Positions 24,786 through 34,286 of a DNA stretch of 42,180 nt are shown in pieces. This DNA is from RBG-16-66-20 sp049651845 (GTDB lineage Bacteria; Pseudomonadota; Gammaproteobacteria; Burkholderiales; SG8-39): positions 1 through 42,180 of the forward strand of contig JBASCW010000120.1 of the NCBI GenBank assembly GCA_049651845.1, read 5' to 3'. Every line of letters begins with the position of its first letter. Position 1 is the stretch's first letter. Below the pieces are notes generated by a model that saw only the letters and a program-made list of their open reading frames with translations, was not told the origin of the DNA and did not search any database. The translations under genes were made by a program, and so were the position numbers.

Positions 24786-25035
24786 CGCCAAACAGCCGGA
24801 CGATCTCCGCCCCGAGTACAAGCGCTCGGACTTCGGCACGCTGGTGCGCGGCAAGTACGCGCAGCGCGCGGCCGAGGCCACGAATATTGTCGTTCTCGAA
24901 CCGGGCGTCGCACGCGCCTTTCCAAACGATCGGGCTGTGAATTCTGCTTTGCGTGGCCTGATTCGCGCACGCAAGGGCGCCGCCCGTCCTGCCGGGCGCG
25001 CAACCCGGACGCGCCGCGATCGGCGCGCCGGTTGA
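24772..25035 (+). CDS. brnA: BrnA-like antitoxin, cassette 3
   Basis: 87 aa DNA-binding antitoxin expected to bind BrnT and repress the pair. The BrnA core is visible as DFGTLVRGKYAQRA followed by FPNDRAVNSALRGLI, the ribbon-helix-helix part. The last about 20 residues are Arg/Ala-rich and are encoded by the attC-like hairpin, so the native C-terminus may have been replaced when the cassette formed. The ATG lies inside the end of brnT. Confidence 0.75.
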   Translation: MKKASAKQPDDLRPEYKRSDFGTLVRGKYAQRAAEATNIVVLEPGVARAFPNDRAVNSALRGLIRARKGAARPAGRATRTRRDRRAG

Positions 25036-25048
25036 CGCAACGTTATTG
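24998..25048 (+). other. Weak attC-like site 3 (degenerate, interrupted)
   Basis: CAACCCGGACGCGCC pairs with GGCGCGCCGGTTG (about 25023-25034) in a strong hairpin resembling that of site 2. A possible left core is GCGCAAC at 24998-25004. The right core GTTA at 25042-25045 is cut by the second 75-bp element and is restored to GTTAGCG when it is removed. The left core does not match the start of cassette 3 (GTTGGGT), so confidence is lower than for sites 1 and 2. Confidence 0.45.
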
Positions 25049-25118
25049 ATACCTGCGCAAGTAATGTCCCATCCTTCCGCTTGGCGTACCTAGGACAATA
25101 CTTACGCAGTACTCATTA
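25044..25118 (-). mobile_element. 75-bp palindromic MITE-like element, right copy
   Basis: Exact reverse complement of the copy at 23808-23882. Its outer TA (25117-25118) forms part of the mutY stop codon TAA read on the minus strand. Excising 71 bases plus one TA leaves GTTAGCG joined to the mutY end. Together the two copies bracket the isochorismatase and brnT/brnA units as inverted repeats. Confidence 0.8.
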
Positions 25119-26141
25119 GCGCGCGCGTGGTCGCGCGGCGGCGCCTAGGGTAGCCAGGAGTTTTTTCACCGGCGCGGGTACCGCGGCGCGCGCCGCGTCC
25201 TCGACGTCCAGCCAGATCCGGCCTGGCGCTTCTGCGCGCGGCAGGATCTTGCGCACGCCGCAAAGAACCGGCTGGATGTTCAGCCGGAAATGCGTGAATC
25301 CGTGCTCGATGACCGGCAGCTTGCGTGTGCCGCCGATATCGACTGAAAAGGCCTTTCTGCAATAAAGCCGCAGGTCTCGCGCAGGACCTTCCGGAAACAC
25401 CCAGAGCCCGCCCCAGATGCCGCTGCTCGGGCGTCGCTCCAGAAGCACGGCGCCCTGGTGCTGCAGCACCAGCCAGGTGGTGCGCTTGAGCGGCAGCGGT
25501 GTGCGCTTGCGCGGCGCCGGCAGCTCGGCGACGCGGTCCTCGCGCAAGGCCACGCAGCCCTTCGCCACCGGGCAGCGTTTACAGGCGGGCTTCGCGCGCG
25601 TGCAGACGGTCGCGCCCAGGTCCATGAGCGCCTGGGTGTAGGCGGGCAGGCCGCGCTCCGGCAGCAGCCTTTGCGCCAGCGCCCACTGTTCCTTTTCGCC
25701 CTCGACGCCGAAGCAGCGCGCGAGCACGCGCTTCACGTTGCCGTCGAGAATCGCCGCGCGCCGGCCGAACGCAAATACCGCGATCGCGGCGGCCGTCGAG
25801 CGCCCAACGCCGGGCAGGGCCTCGATTTCGTCCGGCGACGTTGGAAATCCTCGCGCGGCGAGGATCTTCGCCGCCGCGTGCAGGTTTCGGCCGCGCGCGT
25901 AGTAGCCCAGCCCGCTCCAGAGCCGCAGGACATCGTCTTCGGAGGCCGCGGCAAGCGCGGCCACGCCGGGATAGCGCGCGAGGAAGCGCTCGTAGTAGGG
26001 GATCGCGGCGGCCACCTGCGTCTGCTGCAGCATGACTTCGGCGAGCCAGATGCGGTACGGGTCGCGCGTGCCCTGCCAGGGCAGGCCATGCCGGCCGTGG
26101 CGCTGCTGCCAGCGAACGAGCTTGCGCGCGAATTCCGCCAT
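25116..26141 (-). CDS. mutY: A/G-specific adenine DNA glycosylase
   Basis: 341 aa base-excision enzyme removing adenine opposite 8-oxoguanine. Glu35 (LAEVMLQQTQV) and Asp133 (ILDGNVKRVLAR) are the catalytic residues, with the helix-hairpin-helix LPGVGRSTAAAI at about 109-120. The iron-sulfur cluster ligands are Cys180, Cys187, Cys190 and Cys196 (CTRAKPACKRCPVAKGC). A C-terminal NUDIX-like recognition domain occupies about 220-335. The stop TAA overlaps the right MITE-like copy, so the insertion came right up to the gene without truncating it. Confidence 0.95.
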   Translation of the reverse strand: MAEFARKLVRWQQRHGRHGLPWQGTRDPYRIWLAEVMLQQTQVAAAIPYYERFLARYPGVAALAAASEDDVLRLWSGLGYYARGRNLHAAAKILAARGFPTSPDEIEALPGVGRSTAAAIAVFAFGRRAAILDGNVKRVLARCFGVEGEKEQWALAQRLLPERGLPAYTQALMDLGATVCTRAKPACKRCPVAKGCVALREDRVAELPAPRKRTPLPLKRTTWLVLQHQGAVLLERRPSSGIWGGLWVFPEGPARDLRLYCRKAFSVDIGGTRKLPVIEHGFTHFRLNIQPVLCGVRKILPRAEAPGRIWLDVEDAARAAVPAPVKKLLATLGAAARPRAR

Positions 26142-26197
26142 CTTCGTGAGATCGGACCGATTCTATGGCAAGGTAAGGGCCGCACTTTCATCCACCC

Positions 26198-27181
26198 ATG
26201 CTCGCCTTCATCCTCCGCCGCCTGGCCCAGGCCGCGCTCGTCATGCTCGCGGTCGGGCTCATCGCCTTCTCGCTGTTCCGCTTCGTCGGCGACCCGGTGC
26301 TGTTCATGCTCGGCCAGGACGCCACCCCCGAGGACCGCGCGCGCATTACCCAGCTGCTCGGCCTCGACCAGCCGTTCTACGTGCAGTACGCGCAGTTCGT
26401 GAACAACGCGCTGCACGGCGAGTTCGGCCTGTCGCTGCGCCAGGCGCAGCCGGTGTCGCGGCTGATCGCCGAGCGCCTGCCCGCGACGCTCGAATTGTCC
26501 GCGGTCGCGGCGCTGTTCGCGCTGGTGGGCGGCGTGTCGATGGGCGTGTATACCGCGCTGCGGCGCGATTCCTGGCTGTCGCAGTTCCTGCTCGGGCTGT
26601 CGCTGGTCGGCGTCTCGCTGCCGACCTTCCTGATCGGCATCCTGCTGATCCTGGTGTTCGCGGTGCTGCTCGGCTGGCTGCCCTCGTTCGGGCGCGGCGA
26701 CACGGTGCAGCTCGGCTGGTGGAGCACCGGCCTACTCACGCCGTCGGGCCTGAAATCGCTGATCCTGCCGGCGATCACGCTGGGCCTGTTCCAGATGACG
26801 CTGATCCAGCGCCTGGTGCGCTCGGAGATGCTCGAAGTGCTGCGCACCGACTACATCAAGTTCGCGCGCGCGCGCGGCCTCTCGGACCGCGCGGTGCATT
26901 TCGGCCATGCGCTCAAGAACACGCTGGTGCCGGTGATCACGATCACCGGGCTGCAGCTGGGCGCGATCATCGCCTTCGCGATCATCACCGAGACGGTGTT
27001 CCAGTGGCCCGGCATGGGGCTGCTGTTCATCCAGGCGGTGGGCTTCGCCGACGTCCCGGTGATGGCGGCCTACCTGTGCCTGATCGCACTGTTTTTCGTC
27101 ATCATCAACCTGGTCGTCGACCTGCTCTACTATGCGGTCGATCCCCGCCTGCGGATCGACCGCGCGACGGCGGCCGGCTGA
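26198..27181 (+). CDS. dppB: Oligopeptide/dipeptide ABC transporter permease (DppB/OppB-like)
   Basis: 327 aa with six membrane helices and the binding-protein-dependent permease motif (the EAA loop around FARARGLSDRAVHFGHALKNT, about residues 222-242). The N-terminal segment LAFILRRLAQAALVML is typical of DppB/OppB. First gene of a five-gene operon: permease, M20 hydrolase, permease, ATPase, ATPase. No extracellular binding protein gene is present in the cluster. It diverges from mutY across a 56-base gap. Confidence 0.9.
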   Translation: MLAFILRRLAQAALVMLAVGLIAFSLFRFVGDPVLFMLGQDATPEDRARITQLLGLDQPFYVQYAQFVNNALHGEFGLSLRQAQPVSRLIAERLPATLELSAVAALFALVGGVSMGVYTALRRDSWLSQFLLGLSLVGVSLPTFLIGILLILVFAVLLGWLPSFGRGDTVQLGWWSTGLLTPSGLKSLILPAITLGLFQMTLIQRLVRSEMLEVLRTDYIKFARARGLSDRAVHFGHALKNTLVPVITITGLQLGAIIAFAIITETVFQWPGMGLLFIQAVGFADVPVMAAYLCLIALFFVIINLVVDLLYYAVDPRLRIDRATAAG

Positions 27182-27196
27182 ACACGAGGAAATGAC

Positions 27197-28408
27197 ATGA
27201 ACGCACCCAGCGAGAAGTTCGGCAGCCCGGTCGAGAAGATCCGCGCCTTCCACGCGGAGCTGCGCACCCTGCGCCGCGACATTCACGCGCATCCCGAGCT
27301 CGCCTTCCAGGAGACCCGCACTGCCGATCTCGTCGCCGCGCGCCTCGCGGCCTGGGGCGTCGAGGTGCACCGCGGCCTGGCGAAGACCGGCGTGGTCGGC
27401 GTGGTCAAGGGCAAGCAGGCCGCGAGCGGCCGCTCCATCGGCCTGCGTGCGGACATGGACTGCCTGCCGATGCACGAAACCAACGATTTCCCGCACCGCT
27501 CCACGCACGCCGGCCGCATGCACGCCTGCGGCCACGACGGCCACACCACGATGCTGCTGGGCGCCGCGCGCTATCTGGCTGAAACGCGGCACTTCGATGG
27601 CACGGCCTACCTGATCTTCCAGCCGGCCGAGGAAGGCGGCGGCGGCGGCAAGGTGATGGTCGAAGAAGGCCTGTTCGAGCGCTTTCCCGCCGATCAGGTC
27701 TATGCGGTGCACAACTGGCCGGGACTGCCGCCGGGACAGATGGCGGTGCGGCCCGGGCCGGTGATGGCGGCGACCGACGAGATCGTGGTGACGATACGCG
27801 GCAAAGGCGGCCACGCCGCGATGCCGCACCTCACGGTGGACCCGGTGGTGGTGACCGCGCAGGTGATCTCGGCGCTGCAGACCATCGCCAGCCGCAACGT
27901 GAGCCCGCTCGACTCCATCGTCGTGACGGTGGCCTCGATGGAGACCAGCCAGACCAACGTGTTCAACGTCATCCCGGATTTCGTCAAGCTCGTCGGCACG
28001 GTGCGCAGCTTCCGCCCGGAAACGCGCGACCTCGCGCAGGCGCGCATCCTGCAGATCGTCGAGGGCATCGCCCTCGCCATGGGCGGACGCGCGGATCTCG
28101 AGTACAAGCGCGGCTATCCCTCGACGATCAACAGCGAGCGCGAAGCGCAGTTCGCCGCCAGGGTGGGCGAGCGGTTGTTCGGCAAGCAGAACGTGTTCAC
28201 CGACGCCGAGCCGACCATGGGCGGCGAGGACTTCTCCTACATGCTGCAGGCGTGCCCGGGCGCATACGTGTTCCTCGGCCAGGGCGGCGGGCCGAACAAC
28301 TGCTTCCTGCACAACCCGGGCTACGATTTCAACGACGAGGTGATCCCGCTGGGCGCCGGCTACCTCGCCGCGCTGGTCGAGGAATCGCTGCCGCTGAGGA
28401 AGAAGTAA
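27197..28408 (+). CDS. M20-family amidohydrolase (aminoacylase/hippurate hydrolase type)
   Basis: 403 aa zinc-dependent hydrolase of the M20D type. Metal-binding and catalytic segments seen are IHAHPELAFQE, MHACGHDGHTTMLLGAARYL (quoted in part: ACGHDGHTTML), QPAEEGGGG and GGEDFSYML, with a dimerisation domain in the middle. It removes acyl groups from N-acyl amino acids or splits small peptides. Its place between two peptide-permease genes suggests that imported acyl-amino acids or peptides are cleaved as they arrive. The ATG is 15 bases after dppB. Confidence 0.9.
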   Translation: MNAPSEKFGSPVEKIRAFHAELRTLRRDIHAHPELAFQETRTADLVAARLAAWGVEVHRGLAKTGVVGVVKGKQAASGRSIGLRADMDCLPMHETNDFPHRSTHAGRMHACGHDGHTTMLLGAARYLAETRHFDGTAYLIFQPAEEGGGGGKVMVEEGLFERFPADQVYAVHNWPGLPPGQMAVRPGPVMAATDEIVVTIRGKGGHAAMPHLTVDPVVVTAQVISALQTIASRNVSPLDSIVVTVASMETSQTNVFNVIPDFVKLVGTVRSFRPETRDLAQARILQIVEGIALAMGGRADLEYKRGYPSTINSEREAQFAARVGERLFGKQNVFTDAEPTMGGEDFSYMLQACPGAYVFLGQGGGPNNCFLHNPGYDFNDEVIPLGAGYLAALVEESLPLRKK

Positions 28409-28448
28409 CGGCGCGACGCGCCGACCGGTACGCGCCCGAACCGCACCA

Positions 28449-29357
28449 TTGGACCTCCGCACGATCTGGCAGCACGACCTCGCGTACAGCTTCCGCAGGT
28501 CGCCGGTGACCATCGCCGCGGCGGCGCTGACCCTGGTGTGCGTCGGCGGCGCGCTGTTCGCCCCCTGGCTCGCGCCCACCAACCCGTTCGACGCCGCTTC
28601 GCTCGACCTCAACGCGGCATTCGCACCGCCGGCCTGGGTCGCGCGGGGCACGACCGGCCACCTGCTCGGCACCGACGACCAGGGCCGCGACCTGCTGTCG
28701 ACGATCATGTACGGCGCGCGCATCTCGCTCGGCGTGGGCGTCGCCTCGGTGCTGTTCGCGATGCTGCTCGGCGTGACGCTGGGCCTCGTCTCGGGCTACT
28801 TCGGCGGCCGCATCGATGCCTTCATCATGCGCATCGCCGACATCCAGCTCTCGTTCCCGGCGATTCTGATAGCGCTGCTGGTGGACGGCGTGGCGCGCGT
28901 GGCGCTGCCCTCCGGCACGCACGACGAGATCGCGATCCCGGTGCTGGTCCTGTCGATCGGCATCTCCGGCTGGGTGCAGTACGCGCGCACGGTGCGCGGC
29001 TCGACGCTGGTGGAAAAAGGCAAGGAGTACGTGCAGGCGGCGCGCGTCATCGGCCGCCATCCGCTCGCGATCATGATGCAGCACGTGCTGCCGAACGTGA
29101 TGGGGCCGGTGCTGGTGATCGCGACCATCCACATCGCCACGGCGATCATCACCGAGGCGACGCTGTCCTTCCTCGGCGTGGGCGTGCCGCCGACCAAGCC
29201 CTCGCTCGGCACGCTGATCCGCATCGGCAACGAGTTCCTGATGTCCGGCGAGTGGTGGATCACGGTGTTCCCCGGCATCGCGCTCGTGATCCTGGTGCTG
29301 TCGGTCAACCTGCTGGGCGACTGGCTGCGCGACGCCCTGAACCCAAAGTTGCGATGA
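28449..29357 (+). CDS. dppC: Oligopeptide/dipeptide ABC transporter permease (DppC/OppC-like)
   Basis: 302 aa. The N-terminal helix region, the loop LGTDDQGRDLLSTIMYG (typical of DppC/OppC) and the EAA-type segment ARVIGRHPLAIMMQHVLPN identify the second permease of the importer. The start is a TTG at 28449 with no clear ribosome binding site; no ATG near the start gives the normal N-terminus. The stop overlaps the next ATG. About five to six membrane helices. Confidence 0.9.
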   Translation: MDLRTIWQHDLAYSFRRSPVTIAAAALTLVCVGGALFAPWLAPTNPFDAASLDLNAAFAPPAWVARGTTGHLLGTDDQGRDLLSTIMYGARISLGVGVASVLFAMLLGVTLGLVSGYFGGRIDAFIMRIADIQLSFPAILIALLVDGVARVALPSGTHDEIAIPVLVLSIGISGWVQYARTVRGSTLVEKGKEYVQAARVIGRHPLAIMMQHVLPNVMGPVLVIATIHIATAIITEATLSFLGVGVPPTKPSLGTLIRIGNEFLMSGEWWITVFPGIALVILVLSVNLLGDWLRDALNPKLR

Positions 29358-30314
29358 CGTCGGTTTTGGAAGTCAAGGATCTGCGCGTCGAGTTCCCGAC
29401 CCGCAAGGACCCGCTGGTCGCGGTAGACGGCGTGTCGTTCGCCATCGCGCCGGGCGAGGTGCTCGGCGTGGTCGGCGAATCCGGCGCCGGCAAGTCGCTC
29501 ACCGGCACGGCGATCATCGGCCTGCTGGAGCCGCCCGGGCGCATCGCCGCCGGCGAGATCCGGCTGGAAGGCGAGCGCATCGACCAGCTGCCGCACGAGC
29601 AGATGCGCCGCATCCGCGGCCGGCGCATCGGCGCCATCTTCCAGGACCCGCTCACCTCGCTGAACCCGCTCTACACGGTCGGCGCGCAGCTCGTCGAAAC
29701 CATCGTCACGCACCTGGCGGTGGACGCGGCCGCAGCGCGCATGCGCGCGCTCGCGCTGCTCGGCGAGGTCGGCATTCCCGCGCCCGAGGCGCGCATCGAC
29801 CACTACCCGCACCAGTTCTCCGGCGGCATGCGCCAGCGCGTGGTGATCGCGCTCGCGCTGTGCGCCGAGCCGCGGCTGATCATCGCCGACGAGCCGACGA
29901 CCGCGCTCGACGTCTCGATCCAGGCGCAGATCATCCAGCTGCTCAAGCGCCTCGCGCGCGAGCACGGCACGGCGGTGATGCTGATCACCCACGACATGGG
30001 CGTGATCGCCGAGACCGCGGACCGCGTCGCGGTGATGTACGCGGGCCGCATCGCCGAGATCGGACCGGTGCGCGAGGTCATCAGCGCCGCGCGCCACCCC
30101 TACACCGCGGGCCTCATGGGCTCGATCCCGAAGATTCGCCGCTCCGGAGTGCGGCGCGCGCCGCTGGTGCAGATCGAGGGCGCGATGCCGCGCCTGAACG
30201 CGATTCCCGCGGGCTGCGCCTTCAACCCGCGCTGCGCGAAGAGCTTCGAGCGCTGCCGGGCCGAGCGCCCGGACCTGCGCGCCACCGGGCCCAACCTCGC
30301 CGCCTGCTGGCTGT

Positions 30315-30322
<8 letters not shown>
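29354..30322 (+). CDS. dppD: Oligopeptide/dipeptide ABC transporter ATP-binding protein (DppD-like)
   Basis: 322 aa. Walker A is GESGAGKS at 41-48, the Q-loop is GAIFQDPLTSLNP, the signature is FSGGMRQR, Walker B is LIIADEPTTALD and the H-loop is LITHDMG. The C-terminal oligopeptide-transporter extension has the cysteine pattern CAFNPRC...C. It starts with ATG overlapping dppC by 4 bases and overlaps dppF by 8. One of the two ATPases of the importer. Confidence 0.93.
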
Positions 30323-31340
<1,018 letters not shown>

Positions 31341-31341
31341 G

Positions 31342-33309
31342 CTAGCGCTTGAACAGGCCGCGCACCGCGTCGCCGACGCTGCTCGCGCCCTTTTTCACCG
31401 TCTCGGTGACGCCGCCCGCGGCGCCACCCAGAATCGCCGAGTAGTCCACGCTCCAGCTCGGGTTGTCGAGCGCGCCGTACAGCTTCACGGGCACGGTGAC
31501 GCCGGTCACGTTCTGCGCGTCGCGCCCGCCCTGCCCCCTGCTGGTCGCCGCGAGCGTCGCCTTGGCGAGGTAGTCGATGCCGTTGTTGCCGATGTCCAGG
31601 TTGCCCGCGCCGCCGATGCGCAGGAACGGCGACTGCACCTTGAGGTCGTCGTTGCGCGCGACGCCGTTCTTGATGTTGAAGGTCGCGCCGGCTTCGGAGA
31701 AATCGGTCTTCTGCGACGGATCGGCCTTCGCCTGCTTGCCGCCGAGCGCCGCCTTGGCGTTGCGCGCGCTCTCGGCGAGGTTGATCCCCTTGATCGCGCC
31801 GTCCTTCATCTGCACGCGCGCGTTCCCCGCCAGCGCCTTGCGCATTGCGCCCGGCGTGGGCCCGGCCGTCTGCAGGTCGGCCGTCACGTTGCCGCGCCCC
31901 TCGAGCATGTCCTTCTGCGCCACGTCGCGCAGCAGCGCACCGAGCGCCACGTTCTGCGCGCTTTCCTTGAGCTGCACCTTGTTGCCGTTGGCGTCGACGC
32001 TCAGCGCGCCGCCGAGCGTGCCGCCGTACAGGTTGGCCGAATACGGCGCAATCTCGAGCTTGCCGTCGGCGAGCTTGACCTCGGCCTTGAGGTTCTCCAG
32101 CTTCGCGCGCTTCACGGTGAGGGCGCCGATCGCGAGCTTGCCCGTGACGGTCTTGCCCTTGAGCGCCGAGAGGTCGATGCGCTCCTCCGCCCTCGCCTCC
32201 TTGCGCTCCGGCGGCAGATAGCGGTCGACGTTGAGCCGGTCCACGCTGAGGTCGAAGGCCGCCTTTAGTGGCGCGAAGTTCGTCAGCGCAACCTTCGCCT
32301 TGAGCGTCGAGTCGTCCAGCTTTCCGGCGACGTCCGTCTCGAGGTCCTGCTTGGGAAGGTTCACCCTCAAGGCAGCCTCGAGCCTCGCCTTGGTGGAAAT
32401 GCCCGATACCGCGGCATCGAGATCGAGCAGGATCTTCGGGATGGACAGCGCCGTGGCGGAGCCTTCGACCGACGCGATCAGGAGCCGCGCATTGACGCTG
32501 CGCTGCGGTCCCTTGATCTGGACCGAGCCTTTGACCTCGGAGCCCGATGCCTTGGACGGGGTGATTTCCATCCGGGGCGCGGAAAACTCCGCCGCAAGCG
32601 TGTCCTGGTCGAGCCGCCCCTTTAGCTGGGCGATGAACTTGTCGAACGCGAACTGCTCGCGGCCGATGTTGAACAGCAGCGCGCCTGAGGCCTGCGCGCG
32701 CAGGTCGATTTCCGGCTTCCTGCCGGTGATGCGCGCCGACAGCGACACCTCGCCGGGCGTCTGGCCGTCGAGCCGGCCGGTTTTCAGGTCCAGATCCACG
32801 ACGCTGATCTGCTGCCCTGTGGCCTCGTCGTGGTAGGCGATCTGAACGTTCGACACGTTCACCTCCGCGATGCGCAGCTTCGGCGCCTCGGCAGCCTTGT
32901 CCGACGCCTTTTCGGCGCCGCCGGCCAAGTCCGAAAAGTTCATGCTGCCGTCCTTGCGCCGGACCACGTTTGCCCTGAGGCCGGAGAGCTTCAGCGTTTC
33001 GACCGCCACCTCCCCGGACAGCAGCGGCATTACGCGCACCGCGACTTCGGCCGACTCCAGCGCGATGAAGGGCTTGCCGCTGCCCGGCTCGCTCAGGCTG
33101 GTCTTGCCCAGCACGATACCCGCGACCGGGAACAGGCGCAGCGCGGGCGTGCCTTCGATCTGCAGCGTGCGGTTCTTCTCCTTCATCTCGCGCTCCAGGC
33201 GCGATTTGACGAAGGCGCCGTCGACGATCATGACCGCGGCGCCGAGGCCCAGGAGCGCGAGCACCACCAGGCCGAGCAATCCGTAGAGCGCAATCTTGAC
33301 GATTTTCAT
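31342..33309 (-). CDS. AsmA-family protein
   Basis: 655 aa. A signal-anchor helix at about residues 7-30 (LYGLLGLVVLALLGLGAAV) is followed by the long AsmA/TamB-type beta-rich periplasmic region. Repeat-like segments such as VKLADGKLEIAPYSANLYGGTLGG and the AsmA C-terminal part (GGAGNLDIGNNGIDYLAKATL) are visible. AsmA proteins bridge the periplasm and are thought to move phospholipids to the outer membrane. Its ATG is immediately at the stop of the nucleotidase gene, with a 1-base overlap, so the two are probably one transcript. Confidence 0.85.
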   Translation of the reverse strand: MKIVKIALYGLLGLVVLALLGLGAAVMIVDGAFVKSRLEREMKEKNRTLQIEGTPALRLFPVAGIVLGKTSLSEPGSGKPFIALESAEVAVRVMPLLSGEVAVETLKLSGLRANVVRRKDGSMNFSDLAGGAEKASDKAAEAPKLRIAEVNVSNVQIAYHDEATGQQISVVDLDLKTGRLDGQTPGEVSLSARITGRKPEIDLRAQASGALLFNIGREQFAFDKFIAQLKGRLDQDTLAAEFSAPRMEITPSKASGSEVKGSVQIKGPQRSVNARLLIASVEGSATALSIPKILLDLDAAVSGISTKARLEAALRVNLPKQDLETDVAGKLDDSTLKAKVALTNFAPLKAAFDLSVDRLNVDRYLPPERKEARAEERIDLSALKGKTVTGKLAIGALTVKRAKLENLKAEVKLADGKLEIAPYSANLYGGTLGGALSVDANGNKVQLKESAQNVALGALLRDVAQKDMLEGRGNVTADLQTAGPTPGAMRKALAGNARVQMKDGAIKGINLAESARNAKAALGGKQAKADPSQKTDFSEAGATFNIKNGVARNDDLKVQSPFLRIGGAGNLDIGNNGIDYLAKATLAATSRGQGGRDAQNVTGVTVPVKLYGALDNPSWSVDYSAILGGAAGGVTETVKKGASSVGDAVRGLFKR

Positions 33310-34223
33310 CAGGCCGCCTTGTCCTTGTTGGCGATGCCGAAGGGCACGTGCCCGGTGGCGACGTGCCGCTGCGCCGATTCGACGTGGCGGCGCTGGTCAT
33401 CGAAGTAGAAGTCGGGCTGGAACGCCTTGAGGAATTCGCCCTTGTCGAGGCCGCCGAGGAACAGCGCCTCGTCAACCGCGATGTTCCAGTCCATGAGCGT
33501 GCGCACCGCGCGCTCGTGCGCGGGCGCGCTGCGCGCGGTCACGAGCGCGGTGCGCACGCGCATCGGCACGTCGGTGCCCGAAGCCGCCTGCAGCCGGTGC
33601 AGCGCCTCGAGCAGCGGCTTGAACGGCCCGGGCGGCAGCGGCCTGTGCGCGTGCGCGGTCTCGTGCCGCGTGAACGCGTCCAGGCCGTCGCGCTGGTAGA
33701 CGCGCTCGGCCTCGTCGGAAAACAGCACCGCGTCGCCGTCGAAGGCGATGCGCACCTCGTCGGCATGCCGGCCCGCGGCCTGCGCCGATTCGGGCACCAC
33801 GCGCGCCGCCGGAAAGCGGGCGTCCAGCGCCGCCATCACGTCCTGCTCGTTGGCCGACAGGAACAGGTTCGCGCGCAGCGCGTCGAGATAGCGGTAAGGG
33901 CTGCGACCGCGCGTGAACACGCCGCGCTCGAGATTCAGGCCCGCGCGCTGCGCGGAGCGGAACACGCGCAGGCCCGACACCGGGTCGTTCTTCGACAGGA
34001 TCACGACCTCCACGCGCTGCGCCTCGCGGCTGTTGAACGCGAGCAGCTTCTTGACCAGCTGGAACGCGACGCCGTGCTTGGCCGGGACGTCGAGGCGCGC
34101 ATACTGCAGATCGATGTAGGCGCGCTCGCCTTGCGCGTCGAAGACGCCGTTCTCCTCCTCGAAGTCGAACAGCGCCCGCGAGGAGATCGCCACGACCAGC
34201 TTGCCTTCGACCGAGTAGGGCAT
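33309..34223 (-). CDS. 5'-nucleotidase (cytosolic type, PF06189-like)
   Basis: 304 aa. Recognisable segments are LVVAISSRALFDFEEE near the N-terminus, FNSREAQRVEVVILSKNDP, the middle AFDGDAVLFSDEAE and the C-terminal MDWNIAVDEALFLGGLDKGEFL. These fit the bacterial 5'-nucleotidase family of HAD-like phosphatases that dephosphorylate nucleoside monophosphates. It precedes asmA on the minus strand and diverges from marC by 63 bases. Confidence 0.82.
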   Translation of the reverse strand: MPYSVEGKLVVAISSRALFDFEEENGVFDAQGERAYIDLQYARLDVPAKHGVAFQLVKKLLAFNSREAQRVEVVILSKNDPVSGLRVFRSAQRAGLNLERGVFTRGRSPYRYLDALRANLFLSANEQDVMAALDARFPAARVVPESAQAAGRHADEVRIAFDGDAVLFSDEAERVYQRDGLDAFTRHETAHAHRPLPPGPFKPLLEALHRLQAASGTDVPMRVRTALVTARSAPAHERAVRTLMDWNIAVDEALFLGGLDKGEFLKAFQPDFYFDDQRRHVESAQRHVATGHVPFGIANKDKAA

Positions 34224-34286
34224 CGCCAGAGTCCCCGCAATCGTCGAATTCTACGCCCGTGGGAGTCGCTCGCCTACAATGCGCCG

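Noticed and set aside
26732..28723. A 663-codon minus-strand open frame, and similar long frames at 31115-33475 and 631-2145
   Set aside because: They lie antisense to clear genes (dppB/M20 hydrolase, asmA, mshE) and are rich in Arg/Ala/His with no recognisable family. High GC makes such shadow frames common.
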